From NCBI GenBank assembly GCA_963978905.1, contig OZ022259.1:54020727-54084726 (forward strand): 64,000 nt of DNA, given 5' to 3'. Below the pieces are notes generated by a model. The model was not told where the DNA came from, searched no databases, and was given only the letters and a program-made list of their open reading frames with translations. Source of the stretch: Trichostrongylus colubriformis (lineage: Eukaryota; Nematoda; Chromadorea; Rhabditida; Trichostrongylidae). Position 1 is the first letter of the stretch. Each line of letters starts with the position of its first letter. The translations under genes and the position numbers were made by a program. Shown here piece by piece: positions 1-13,700 of the stretch.

Positions 1-2482
1 CAACTGATCCGTCTTTCACAGTGTCAATACATAACATTAATTCTACAAATCAATCACTCCCCCGTGACATTGACCCCCCTCCCCTACATCTCTTGTGATC
101 CCTTCAAACATTTGTTGATTCCTGACTTCCAGCAGGTATTCGCTGCCGTTCAATTCTTTTTACTCCATACACATGCTGATGGCCAGAAACGACTTCACCA
201 ACATATCCCGTGTCATTTACACATGTCGCCTGCTGTCGCTGGACATCTATCGCTGTTGCACATTGTCGCTTATCCGTTGGTGATACTTATATACTCAGCT
301 CTCTTCCTCCACCATGCATTCTCAGCAACTTATTCTACAAGCTCCTTTTGAAGGTCTTAACATGCCATTCCGGCCACCTCCAGCTGCGGGCGGTTAACTT
401 GCTCCGATTGTTAAGTGATTCCTGCTTATTCGTATGCCATTGCTAGGTACAAGACGGCACCATCGCCCATCTTGTTATGATACCTAATCACTTACTACCT
501 GTTGTAGTATGTCCTACTATTTATCCGTTTAACCACTTGCAACTGCTGATCATATTCAGACCTCGGTAAACGAACTGATGAACTTTCCACATCAGTTATC
601 ACTTCGTCCCCGTTTCCTAGTAAGCTTACCAAATGGATGCCCTACGGTGAAATACAGAAGTATAACTTCGATACAGCTTCCGTGTTAAGTTTCTGCTCAA
701 AGCTGGTGCATGAGTCGACTGTCCATAATGCACTCCCACTTTTGAAACCAATTCGAGCACATGTATAAAGAGAACACTAGCTGGCTCGTTAATCGTTAAC
801 ACCCGTCGCACATTCAGTCAAATCGTTAACACCTGTCAGACCTTCAACCACCAAATGGACGCTTAGTTTATCAGCCAGCTACCTATGAATGTAGTACCAT
901 TTTACAATGAAATACTGGTCCTAGGACCTCATCATGTAGTTCGATTAGTCCATACAGCTTCTGCTGCCGGATTGAAGTCCGGAAGACCACTTTTAGACGG
1001 GTTTTTTTTTCGAGGATTATTCATACCTCCTCCGTCCTATCACCCTCGTTCATCTCAATTACAACCAATTTCTACCATGCAGCCACGTACTCGAAGCTTC
1101 CTCCTGCTTATTCTTTCGCTATATTCGCCTCGCTTTACTACCGTATAGCGACGAAAAAAGTGGAACTTTGCTTGGCGTAGAAGCCGATGAACATTCACCG
1201 TCGTCTGGATTCGTGGAAGTGGTCTCCGTGGAAAAGTTCGCTATGGTTGAGGACGAGTCTGTACTAAGCGGTCGAGTGTACGATTGTGCGAAAAGCTCTC
1301 ACCGAAGATGGATCTTTCCATAGCTTATCGAGCCTCTTCCAGCTGCCGCGTTTACATTCGATGTTGTCTGTATGACGTCGGTTTTCTTTGAGCGATTGCA
1401 ACGGCTCAAGAAACCTAAGAAAGCCTAGTAGCTCGAGCTTTATTTGTAACACAGGGCATTCAAAAGCTGCTCGTCCTAGTCGATGGCAGAAATTTCCACC
1501 AACATGGTCATGTAAATTAACTGGAAGCGCTAATCTACGATCACACGACCACGTTTCAAAAACCGATTAATCACAACCATGTAGCGAGTCCCCAATTCTA
1601 GCATTTCTTGCCTTCCGCACTCTTTTGTTTTGTTGTCTGTTATCTTCTCAGAATCTCTTACAAACTACAGGATCTCCTCATGCCATTTATTCAGTTCTGC
1701 AGAAGGACTGAATCGTACAAAGAAGCGTAGCTACCACCGGCATAGTCCGTAAATGGCACCTCGTCCAGTCCTCCAGACCCTTTCAACCGAGAAAGGACGA
1801 ACAGTGTTCGACTTCGTTGAGAGGGTACAAATACCATTTCGGAGATCAGCTGGTTTACTATATTTATAGCAGTCTATAATTCAGGTGCCGTAATGACTGT
1901 TGAGTAGATGAAATATTCCAAGGCATTCAAAAAGGAAGTTCACCCCATACTCACTAGATTGCTCACTGTGCAGGATCTAGGAGGCGACGTGTACTATCCC
2001 TCAGAGCCTATACTGTTAGTTTTAATCGTCTGAAACATCGATTTTGCAGAGCAACACATGAGAAGTGCCATGTGTTCTATTAATGACATGATTTGTTGAG
2101 CTGTAATGATACCACAGTGTCTATCTTTTTTGATTACATAAGGGTGGAGAAGGGGAAATGCACTCATGTAGATATGTGTGATGGGCTAGGTATTTTTACA
2201 CAAGGACTATCTTTACTCAAATTTCCAACGGTTCACCCGAAAGTAACAGGAGACGCAGAAAAAATCAAAAAACCTGGAAACTATATCTCTTTCGCTAGCA
2301 GATTTCCATAAACGGCAAGACCAAGACCGAAAAGTCTTAGAGCTACCACGATTCTAAGAAAGGAGGATATATAGAGGCTTACATGAAGAAGTAATTGACC
2401 ATTAGCGAATTTTCATCACTTCATTGTGACATATATCATCAATGTTGTGGATGACCGTTCACTAAACATATGACGGCCATAG

Positions 2483-2620
2483 TCTTGGTTTCTGATAACA
2501 AGTATTGTGATTGTCGTTGCTGCTATTAGTGATATGCCTACCATTCCCTATACCGCGTTGCTCTATGGAATGCCAGCCACTTGTCGTCTCGTGCTTCCAT
2601 AGAGCACTGAGTTCAAAACT
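2483..2620 (+). repeat. Degenerate direct repeat, copy 1
   Basis: This block shares a sequence with 3096-3242 in the same orientation. Common landmarks in order are CTTGGTTTC(T/C)GATAACAAGT, GTGATATGC, a TATG(G)AATGCCAG-like stretch, and CCATAGAGCA followed by GTTYRAA. The copies are about 615 bp apart and well diverged, suggesting an old duplication or two copies of one interspersed repeat. Confidence 0.55.
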
Positions 2621-3095
2621 GAAACACCGGCGATCCAGACGAAATTGGGACCCACGTGGGGAACTCTAAAGGATCTGGGTGAAGGAAACCTTGTGGCAGA
2701 ATCAAGTGGATACCCGGAGTAATCCTCTCTCCTCATGAAAATACACCTCACGATGTCGTTATGAATAGAACAATGGAACGACGACATGTGAACCGAATGT
2801 GCTTTCCCACGACAATCGGGACAGACCAAAACGACTCTTTCGATCGACAGAGTCATCGCGTCCGAGTTAAGCTTTGCAATACACGGCGACTGCAATGTCA
2901 TCAGAGAGTCAGACAGAACTTCTCGCCACCAGTACTCGACACTCTGGATCCAGCACCTACATTATCAAATCCAACATTATGATCAGATTAACGAAGTCGT
3001 TCATAGTTGTGTTTTTATGTCACCATTACATCTCGTGGTTAGTGGAGGGTGTTATTGATGGGTAGTGCTCATTACGTATGTGACGTTTGTCACAG

Positions 3096-3242
3096 ACTTG
3101 GTTTCCGATAACAAGTGTTCGTGTTTGTGCTCGATATTGAGTGATATGCTCGCTTCTCCCTATGAAAATGGTACGTCTCCATGGTATGCCAGACACAGCT
3201 CCAATACTTTCGTAATCCCATAGAGCATTAGTTTGAAGCATT
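3096..3242 (+). repeat. Degenerate direct repeat, copy 2
   Basis: This is the second copy of the block at 2483-2620, with the same order of landmarks (GGTTTCCGATAACAAGTG, GAGTGATATGC, CCATAGAGCATTAGTTTGAA). No coding potential was recognised in either copy. Confidence 0.55.
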
Positions 3243-4728
3243 AGCACTCAGTAAACTAGCGGATGACATGAATGCTTGAAGGCATCAGTAAAAGTAAGGT
3301 AAAAGTGAGATCTGGGAGTACGTTTTTCGAAAACAGCTTTCCACATATGAAGAGGTTGTATATGGCGAAAATCGCATTACGTGGTTTGGGCCCTTATGAC
3401 TACCTTGCAGCACTGCATGTCGCCATGCGATCCTGCGGCTGGGCGAGTCGCTGGTGAAGGCGAGAAAACGATCGCGGCCGGCTGATCTAGCCTCAGGCCT
3501 GTCTGTGTGCACCATTAGGAGAAAAGCGCGCTCCAAACTTCCCAAGGAGAAGCGGCGCTAGTCGGCAAGCACCCTATAGGCGGACCCCGACCAAATGAGC
3601 GCGATCCATAATCGCGTAGCTTCTTAAATCGATAAGTTAGTGATATGGGCGAACGCGCCTGCGGCGATAATCTTTGTGAAGAGAAGGGTTTCCGTCCTCG
3701 TATTTATTTCCATTTTCGTTGGCTTCGTCACTGCAATACGACCTAGGAACTCATACAGATACGACAGGCGGCCAAGTTATCGCCTTAAAAATAGACTGCA
3801 GGGATCTTCACTGAATGGTCGTTCCGCGATTACTATCACCGAAGTTTTCTCTTCCCAATGCCTTTTCAGTTTCCGCCCATCTCCCACCATATCTTCTTGA
3901 CTTTTCTCTTGTCACATCGTTTCACATCTTTTGATTTCTCTTCTCTCCTATTCGATCACTCCGGTTCCAGAGCCACTGACTCTATTGGGTTCAACCCTGA
4001 GCCACGGTGGCTGCAGGTGCAAAGGTGCCAGAAAGTACGCAGCTGACATGTCGAGCTTTTTATTTCGAACAATTGCGTCGGCTTCACTCGCTCTTCTTTT
4101 TTGTTGCTTGCAAACATAGCGATACTGGTTGTGAAAAGTGTGAAGAGCTGTCAGCGACAATTACCCTATCAACATGACTATTAACCGCAGGAGCCTGAGA
4201 AGCACTCAAAACCTGTGCATCACTTGAGACACCTGACATTTGTGCGGTAAAGTTTATTGCTTGGAATCTTCAAAGGAGTGAAGCACCATTCGCACGGACT
4301 CAGATCAAGACAAGCATTTCGAGCGAGTTCCCCGCGATCCCCACTCTTGACGAGATCCATTCACACTTGTAGCTCGTGATGCGGCAAGGCGACCGTAACA
4401 AACTTCTGTGACTAACTTTTCTACACTGACGTCCCTCGTTAAAGAAACTCTGCACGAGAAACCTTTCATCCTTTCCAGTAGATGAACAAATGTTGAGATT
4501 CTCTGTAGGAGAGCGATACATGTTTTATCACCGTTAAGACCTTTGTGTGCTTAAACCTTGAACACTGAAAACCAGGTGAGAAACGGAACGCCCTCCTTTC
4601 ACACCCTTGTCCACTCACCACGATGCACAGGTGATACACTGATACCTTCTCATTTTCGATGATGTATTTGAAAGATATGTATAATTTACGGCATCTTTCT
4701 GTCGTTATCTCATCTTGTTTACTTTCAG

Positions 4729-7700
4729 CTTCTCTCGTCCTACATCAGCACAGTCAGGAACATCGCTTGGCTCAAAAATCCGTTTCTCGTTCGACTCACT
4801 ACTGTCGAGGCCGGATCATACTCCAACGGACTTGGTGAGTTCGAACCGCTGGTCAGAACCAGTTGCGCATACAGTAGCGGTCAGAAATATATGCGATTTC
4901 TGATTTTTGACCATTACCCCCCTCGACTCTGACGAAATACGTCAAAAAACCGAAGTATGTGCCCAACACCAAAACTGTCCAGCCGCCAAATTTCGGCCGA
5001 AAAATACAGCTTAGGGCCATGTATGGAATTTTCATTCCGAAGCACTGCGAATACAAGGCGTACTGCTTGTTCCCCTTATAATTTTTTGGGTGTCTTTCAA
5101 AATATACTTTTGTACAGGGCACATTTCGACAAAGGCAACATGGAGAGCTACGTGATGACGAAAATTTGTAAGAACGGATGAGGAGAGAAATCCTGCCTAG
5201 CGGAAACCTTGGGTGGACCCACTAGCAGCTCGCACAGCAGTTTGGAATTTCCAATCAGCTACGAAAGGATTTGTCAAGCCCTAAAGGACCAAGTTGGCCA
5301 CTTTTACAGAACGGGAAGGCGGAGGACTTTGCTTTGCATAACATTTTTGGTGGTCATCAGGAAAATCAATCGTTCGTTTCGCGTTAACCCTGACAAAAGT
5401 TCAGGTTAAAGTTCAGAAGGAATCTTCATCGCTCACGCAGCCAACGACTTCTATTTTTAATGTCCGCTGCCGTCTGGTTGGGGCGATTGAAAAAAAAAGG
5501 CTCCGTTGAAAACTGCGTACTGTGCAATTACTAGAAGTGCGCGAGTGGAATGGTAGTGTGAAGAGTTGAGCTGGGTAATCAAGCAACGCTCTAAAAGTAC
5601 AAGCATAGATCTGTGCTATTTAATCAAGGTGAAAATGTGAGATTGGGCGCCCACGACTAAATGGTAGTGAACGTTTCGAAATTGCCTCAGAGAGCAGAGT
5701 TAGAATTACGTGATTGCAAAGACAACAAGTAGAACAGTATAGTCCTCGGGCTTCACGGATTCTTTTTCAGATGCTCAGCAACCGACGTTTCAGCTGCGCA
5801 CCGACAGAGGAAGCAAGGCGAGCGAATCGAAGCCCACCCAAATCGTGGCTAGGCAAGGTATAACAATAAAGACTTTTACTTTGTTTTCCATTAAAGATCA
5901 ACGTCTGAATGGCTGGAATAAGGCCTTCTAACTATGTCCATAGTAACACTCCGTTTGTCTCGCACATGAACACATGCATTACCTACTACGCCCCAATACA
6001 GTGCGAAAGAAAACTATGATTCAGTCCAGCAATAGCAACATAGCTACCTTGGCTACTGACACACTGCACTGCTCAGAAAACGGTTAGCCTCGTAAAACAG
6101 TACTCCGACATTCGCTCCCAATAATTATCTGAATGATTATCGACGCCAGTTTCGCGACTGCCTCGCATCAATCGCCCATACGCTTTGTCGGAAGCCTCTC
6201 TATCTATGTTCGACTTCGCTCTTGAAAATCACTTCCAGCGAAAAACGGAGAAGTGCTGCTCGAAACAGAAAATTCGCGTCGCCGAGTGTGGAGCGTAACG
6301 CGAGGGGTGCATGTTAAGATTGCCGCATTAGCGTGCAAAAGCGATTACACCTCGAGTCAGGCGCAAAACACCGTCATTACATCGGTACCGATCTGATACG
6401 GCGCCCATAGTTCGCTTGCTTGACACCGCCGAGCGAATTTTCACCTCAATAGAGCATCCGAAATGCAGCCTCCCGTCGGCTATGTTCATACGTAGCATTT
6501 TTTCACTTCTATTTCTACAATCTCTACCTTTACCTTATTTCTGTAAATTTTACAAGCCTAGCATACGACTACATGTGATGTCTACATCCACAGAACAATC
6601 GCAAATCTATCGCGGGAACATGTTTAATGAAGGGCTTGGGTGCTTGACATGCAACTGACCATCTTTTCTCGTGAACGAAAATGCTCTTGCCGTCCCAAAG
6701 AACCTGTGGAATTCCCATCGAGTAGCATATCCAAGAGAAATACGACTTTCATTAGATCTCTGAAGCTTTGAGTGATGCAAAAATGCAAAATTATCGGCAG
6801 CAGCTGACAGAAAAGCTAGTACACCCATTAATCCCTCCCGCCAAAAACCATTTATGTACGAGGAAACCTTGGGGTTGTATTGGCTGTTATACGGTTTCGC
6901 CATGACCAGTCTCACTATATGTCCCGAGAATGAGCACATTGGAGATAGGACGATGGTGACCAAACATTACTACCGCAACCTTCGCCACTGCGGCTGGAAA
7001 CGGGGTTTAATGCACGGCTTCTTCGCCCACTGTCGTGATGCAGCATCTCTACTAATAGTAGACCGTTCCATCAGAGTGCCTTGGTGATTTTCTATGTTCC
7101 TCAAAAGTGCGACCTAGCTTTTGTGTAGGAATAATCCCCACAGTGTAATCAGAATTTGAGAGTGCATTATTTTACATTGATTACTGATCCCTCCGGTCAA
7201 CAAATCTTTTGAGTTTGTCTTCGCTACTGTGTAATTACCATGTTTCAGGCCAAATTCTATTACGATCGCTATAATTGTCGGTACTTCGCTCCATTTCTCC
7301 TGTTGTTCATCTACTCTTTACTGGGCGCATGGATATTCTACCTCGTGGAATACCAGAATGAAAAAGAAATGAAATTGTAAGTAACCTTATACATCGTAAC
7401 TAATACAAAAGACCACGTGCCTTCGACCACTTCAGTATTTCAATTCAAAAATATGGTACTTTTAAGAAAGTCAAAGCCTGTACATACATGTAATACGGCA
7501 AAGGAGACTGAGTTTATCAGGCCCAAGTTGAAGTTGGGGGAAATAGGTGCAGGCCAGGACACTCAAACTGGATCAGGTCATCGCATCCCTCGTGGCGGCC
7601 CCTTTCCACATGCGCGGCCAATTCACGACAGAAGCAGGAGGGCACTTGTCGTGACGCAGTTCGCGTGGCGCGTTGGCCGAGTTCGAGTGACCTGATCTAC

Positions 7701-10700
7701 ACCCGAGGGAAATGGCCTTCACATGTCTCCTCTAGTTGGACCCTCAGCCGACAGTCGTCAGTGGATATTAAATTTGTGTGTCTTGATCTTGTCGTCTGCC
7801 TTGCAGATCTTGGGGTCTTGGAGCGGAGCACCATTAAACAAAAGTCAGACACGACCTCATCCTTTAACTAGCCGAAACATATCTATCTGCGGAGAGACGT
7901 AGCCCCTCGCTTGACGCAGATCAGGGTAGCTATCCACATTCAGGGTAATCTACAGAACGAATCCCTTCTTGCCACAGAGGGATATGTCTCGTGCCTGTAA
8001 ACAAGTTGCGCTGGACTTCTCCACTCCACAGTCTTACATGGCGATGAAACTGATCCTTGATTCGCATACTTGATCCAGCCCTAGGCTCCTTCATTGCGAA
8101 TGTGGATACGTCTCAAAATTTTAGGAAAGAGTCAAAAGATCTGGAACGATTACGACACAACTCATTCCTGCGCTTTCTGGATCTGTTCCAGACCAAACGA
8201 CGAAATGAACGCGCCGCAAGATCAAGGTGCGACCAGCGTTGCTCCCGGAAACCTAAGTAAAAACTTCTCTATTAAGGGACTTGCTACTATGGTACGAGAA
8301 AGAACTAGAAAAAGTGAAGCTACCCGAAGCACTAGAGTGGGATATGTGGGGGGCATTGTTCTATGTAGGAACAATTTTCACAACAATCGGTGAGCATAGC
8401 TTTAATTATTCGCACAAAGCAACGGTTTTTATATTAATCATTACTTCAGGCTATGGTAACATTGTCCCGCGAACAATTCCCGGAAGAGCGCTGTCCGTGG
8501 TATACGCAATTATTGGTAAGACGTTTTCTAGAGGCCTTTTCACTAATGTTGTACGTATAATATTACTGTGACTGGACTCGAAAAAAAGCAGCATTACACT
8601 ACTTTCCAACCGTGTTTGTACTACCAACCCAAAAGACAAAATTTTTACAGTTAAAGGGTAATGAAGTGGAGTATTCGGTATGATCGATCAATTAAGGAAA
8701 TGATTTTTGAACACTGGAATCTGTTAAACACCTTGTTACGTGACATGAGCTAAATGTCATCGGATATGCTTGTCTCGAAACTCGATACACTTGAACCCAT
8801 CGCATTCATAAGAAGAAAGTCGTCAATGATCTTGTGCCATGGTAAACGCAAGACAAAATTCTTGAGCAAAGTAAACCTTTAAGACACTGCCCCGCAGATC
8901 TGGAAGAGGGACAAAATTATGAATATTGGCCGCAGGAAGCTGTTATAATTAGGAACGTGACAGAATAGTAGACTACACTGAGGCAATGATTCGGTTTCGG
9001 TGAAGGTGACTGTGAGGCCTGTGAGGAATGGTAGTTGACACGTTATCTCCAAAGGAGGCTATGTATTCAATAGAAAATTCGATAGTTTAACTTTTAAAAT
9101 TTATGGCATACAGTTAGTGAACACGAACACCCGTGAAGTTATAGAAGGCCAACAAAGTACACCACTGTCTTCCATTCACAAAATTGTAGGAACATGATAA
9201 CTCACCACCTTGTTGAAACGTAATTTTCATTGGGGAACACACAGTCATACCAGTGCAGACAAATAGATTGACATCAATCATGAGACCAATCTTCAATTGC
9301 TGATGCTTATGGCAGCAAATCTGACCCCTGATGATTTGAAAAAGGAAATTCTCTATAACACGACGTAGACCTACACGAGTAGACAAGATAAGAGTTGACC
9401 AAGCAAAGAAATTAAAATGAGAAAGAAACTTTCTAAGAATAAGGAAAATGTAAACGTAACGCAATCAACAATTAAATGCTCGATGACCTCATCATCGCTT
9501 TTGGGTGTGTACCCTTATGTCAGGATTTCGTAACGCGGCATGTCGCGGGCGAAGCAATGGGGACGAGCTGAAGGCGCCATGTTGTTGGGTCCCGAAGCGA
9601 TTACAAGACAACTGCGTATCGTGCCCCTAGCATTACCAAGTAATCGTTCTAAGACCCAACTACTGCGACGCGCATAGCTCGCACACACTGTGCCGCACGC
9701 CGCTCGTCGTCGTGCGAATCCTGACATGAGGGCACACACCCATCGCTTTTAGACCGCCGTCAATCATTGAGATTTTGCGGCTTTGCGGTGTCGCGGCTCC
9801 ACACGCGATGTTGCGGCATTGAACAATCTCATCGTCGTAGTATCGCGTGCGAATGTGCGACGACGCAAAATCGCAAAGTCTGACGGCGGCCTTAGCATTT
9901 TCGGGGCATAGTTATGACATATGTAGTTGCGGAATATTTGCGTTTTCGTTTCTTTTCGTTTTCGATTAATATTATTCAACTTAATGACCATTCGCATTGA
10001 AATACATGCAATTGTTGCCATTTACAACAATTTCGTTCATGCTAATAATTGCTATCTTTAGTGGCTTTCCAATTAGAGCAATTTCCTATTGAATTCCCAG
10101 TCTGAGACATACTTGCGTCCGATATGGAAAGAGAAAAGAATGAAAATAAAAGCTGGAACAAGAACTACCCTGGAAAGCGAGAAGCCATCCAAAAAAAAAA
10201 GAAATAAATCCACGAAAAAATTTCCGACTCACTGATCTGCCTTATCGTTTCCGTTCAGGTATTCCCTTGGTACTGGCGATACTCTCACGATTTGGTCAAT
10301 TCTTGGAGCATACAATCACTCGTGCATGGCAAAAACATCGCGAAAAATTCAAAACCGTTCGTAAAAAGACGAAAAGGCATCTGAAAATGGAACAAAGGTA
10401 GTATTCCTGTGAACAACAGAGCATACATTAATTCACTACCAATTCATATATGGAATTATATACTGTATCTAAAAAATTAGCTTTCTAGCATCCATTTTAG
10501 CGCATCTCTAAATGATCTCGAGGAAGGAAAACACATCACTGAGGAAAAGTCGGACTTTCTCGAGGATCATTTGATAGAAGACTCAAGGTTGGTTTCGTTA
10601 ATATTGGATAGAGCTTATGCTGGAAATTTGGATAGAGCTTATACCTCGATAGGCGCCTTGTGGATCAATCATATGCGTCCAAAATTATATTGAGCAAAAA

Positions 10701-13700
10701 AAAAAACCATTTAAATGGAGGGGCTGGGTGTGGGGGAGGGAGTGAGACGATATGAAGAAATTATACCTAATAATAGACCAAAGAAGAGACGGTGCCCTGA
10801 GGTAAATGGCAGACTTCTTCCCCCTTCTTTTGAATTCACATAACATTCTTCGATGCTTATTTCTGTAGACAACATAAAAAGTTAAAGAGAAGAAGACAAT
10901 GCGCAAAAAGGGCCAAAAGTCGAAACGCAGAATGATGACATAGCGGTCAGCGGTACATATTGATTATCGGAGACCATTTGATCCCCATCACTTCGCGACG
11001 CTTCCGCTAAAATAATGCAGATTTAGAAATGGTCACGTTGTACTCGACACATCCAGAATGCGCCACGCGTGTGACTCCACTAACAATAGAGGCACTGGGC
11101 ACGCGGCTCCTTCAATGCATATTTTCAAGAAAAAACACTGCCATTAATGATGTTGAGCAGATGAGTGCCGCTTGAGGTCACAGAACACAAAAGAGCGCTT
11201 TTTTCTGTTCCGGGTAAATTCCAATAGTGTATACATGCACAAAGCCTCTACATAATACATGGGCCCTTTTACCACCCCCCATAAGTCCGCTTTCATACTC
11301 TCCGGTGCCGGCGGCGGGACGTGGCCGTGCCGTCCCTGCGTCTCCGCCCGCGCCACGCTGAATCACTGCCTGTGAACGCAGCCCCTGGCGCCGGCAGCAA
11401 CACCGCAAAGTATGAAGAATGTCTAAAAATCCACGATATCCATATTTGACGTCACGGTGTTTTTCTTCCATTTTGAGAATGTCTTGCATCATTGTGATTC
11501 AAATGGTATTCAGAACAATTCCAATTTGGCTAGCCTTGTTTATCTGTGTCAGTTGGATATGTGCATGTGCGGCTTTGTTTCTCATATGGGAGAAACGGTG
11601 GACATTCTTCACAAGTCTTTATTTCTTCTTCATCTCACTTTCGACAATCGGGTTAGGTAAGTGTAATCCGTCATCAGTCACCTTCGAACACGGAACATGG
11701 TAGCGTTCTTTTTGTAGTACGCGCTATACGCCTTTGTTCCCCACAAAATGATGAAAAAAGGCCCAGTTTGAGATTATTAGCTATGAGTTATTGTAGTTGC
11801 ATTCTCTCGACCATTCTCCTAGCAAATCTTTGCTCAATAAGTGACATCTTCTGAACTGTAAAACCACTTTACCCGAAGATTCCCTCAGAAATATTCCCGG
11901 CCAATTGTGGAATATCAAAGTAGAGATGTCGAGTAGTGCGACATGGATTTTTCCTTAAAACTGATCCTCATCGCGAACTGTCCCATCTATCCTCATATCG
12001 CGAACTTCTTAACGTGTGCTTGCTTTTACACCCCTGCATCTGGGAGGGGGTGGAGGGGATGCAAACGACTGAGGCAGCTAAACCGCCGTTCCTGCGTCCT
12101 CACAACTAGTCCGCCGTCCGAATGAATTCGCGCAGCAATGCACCACGACGACGACAAGGTACGCCTATGAGTGTGAGCTTGCTACAGATCATCTCTTTGA
12201 AAATCATCTCACATTCGAGCAGAAGTCTTCCAGCTCTTACCCATCTCCCTAACCTCTGACAGTATCTTTGAAGGCGACTCCTATGGCTAACGATGTGAGA
12301 GCAATCGATTCAAAGGATTGTGAACGATAATTAATGAGAATACTAGCGATACCTGGTGCCATTTGGACAAAAAATTCCCGTTGCGGCGTCTGGAGTGCGA
12401 CTCGATGGATGAATGTTATTGGCGTCGTCTAAGTTGTTCCTAAGGCGATTACGAACGAAGTAGGGCGTAGGACATCGTCAGCTAGGACTGCGGTGTGAGT
12501 TGGGTTCAAAGATGCGGTGTCTCCTAGCCTTATTTCAACCGTGATTACTTCGAGGTAACTCATGGCGCCCACAGCTCGCAGCCATCACGTCCTCGAAGCA
12601 CGTGGCTGAATATACTATCCTAATGGTCTATCGGGCACTGCGGAATATCGGAACGCAGTGGGCATATCCAGCAGTAAGCGACGGTGATCAAGATGAAAGT
12701 CTGCTGGGGGGGGGGGGGGGGGGAGGGTGTCAACCGCCTCTATCAGAGGATTTCAAATCTGTCAGACCGTCTGATGATCAACTTTCTTTCCACTGCAGGC
12801 GACGTCGTTCCGGACCATCCACACATGCTTATATTGATGTTTTGGCTTGTGATTATTGGACTTTCAATTGTTTCTATGTTGCTCACTGTGATCCAGATCA
12901 AATTTGAGGAATGTCTTTACAACTTCATGATTAGAATGCAGGTTAGTTAGAAGAAGCTTCCACTTCAATCATAAAATGCCGTCAAATTAAATTCTAGGAA
13001 GAGTATCACCGAAAGTTGGCCAATGGAATGCCGTTTGATCATGAAGAGATACGAAAGAAGGCGATGGAAGACCAGCCGCTACTGATGAAACTTTTCGGTC
13101 CAGATTTGATGTCGGAGGAACAGAAGGAGAAAATCGAGGATACGGTAGGTACTACTGTGTTTGGAACGATTTACTGAGGAGAGAACGCAGTTGACGGAAA
13201 GGTGCACAGTTCGGCTATAAATTTTGGGCAGTGGACATGTGCGGTGCGTCGTTCCTATCGCAGTGACTGAGGTTACCGCACTGAGCGGTTAAAGGGAGTC
13301 GGACTTCCAGAGATTCTTAACAATTCCATTTTTGCATGTCGGATGGCATTATTTCCTTATTTTGCACTGGTCTAAAAAGCCTTCGGATGTTGGTCTTTGA
13401 TCACAGCCTGCCAGTAAAAATGCTGATTTCTTTTCAAGAGCGGCCTAGTATTTAGAACGAGAAAACTCCATATTTCGCTTGCCTAAAACTTCACTTTTCT
13501 TTCCATTTTGCACCCCATACGTACAACCAAAATATCATGCCAACACTAAACCCTGTTTTCAACCTGAACACATAGGCAGCTATGTAATAGGAATCTTTAG
13601 AAATCCAAATAACACTTTTGTTCCGGTGAAGTATGTATAAGGTTCCCGCAATCTGGTTTTGGTTCAAATGGGAGTTGCTTAGTTCCTTGTTATCAATAGA

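Larger units (their letters stand above)
1..4728. other. Unresolved 5' flank, no firm gene
   Basis: No exon with convincing splice context was recognised here. A frame open from about 1145 to 1319 on the plus strand reads like protein (acidic and Val/Ser rich, with segments such as GFVEVVSVEKFAMVEDES) but has no clear acceptor and no match I recognise. It could be an upstream exon of the channel gene, whose first visible exon at 4729 starts in phase 2 and therefore needs a predecessor, or a decayed mobile element. A second weak stretch, about 3640-3840, is basic and open but unsupported. The rest appears non-coding. Confidence 0.4.
7249..12941 (+). other. K2P channel core: M1-P1-M2-M3-P2-M4
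   Basis: Exon 7249-7376 carries M1 (FAPFLLLFIYSLLGAWIFYL, about residues 42-61). Exon 8125-8226 gives a basic extracellular loop. Exon 8277-8389 holds the first pore helix (WGALFYVGTIFTTIG) and 8450-8515 completes the filter TIGYGNIVP. M2 spans 8450-8515 and the start of 10259-10397, followed by a basic cytoplasmic linker (KTVRKKTKRHLK) and an acidic exon at 10501-10587. M3 lies in 11514-11656, which ends in the second pore helix (FFISLSTIGLG). Exon 12799-12941 gives GDVVP and M4 (LILMFWLVIIGLSIVSMLL). A GYG first filter and a GLGDVVP second filter are typical of nematode TWK channels. Introns split both filters at a glycine codon in phase 1. Confidence 0.92.
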
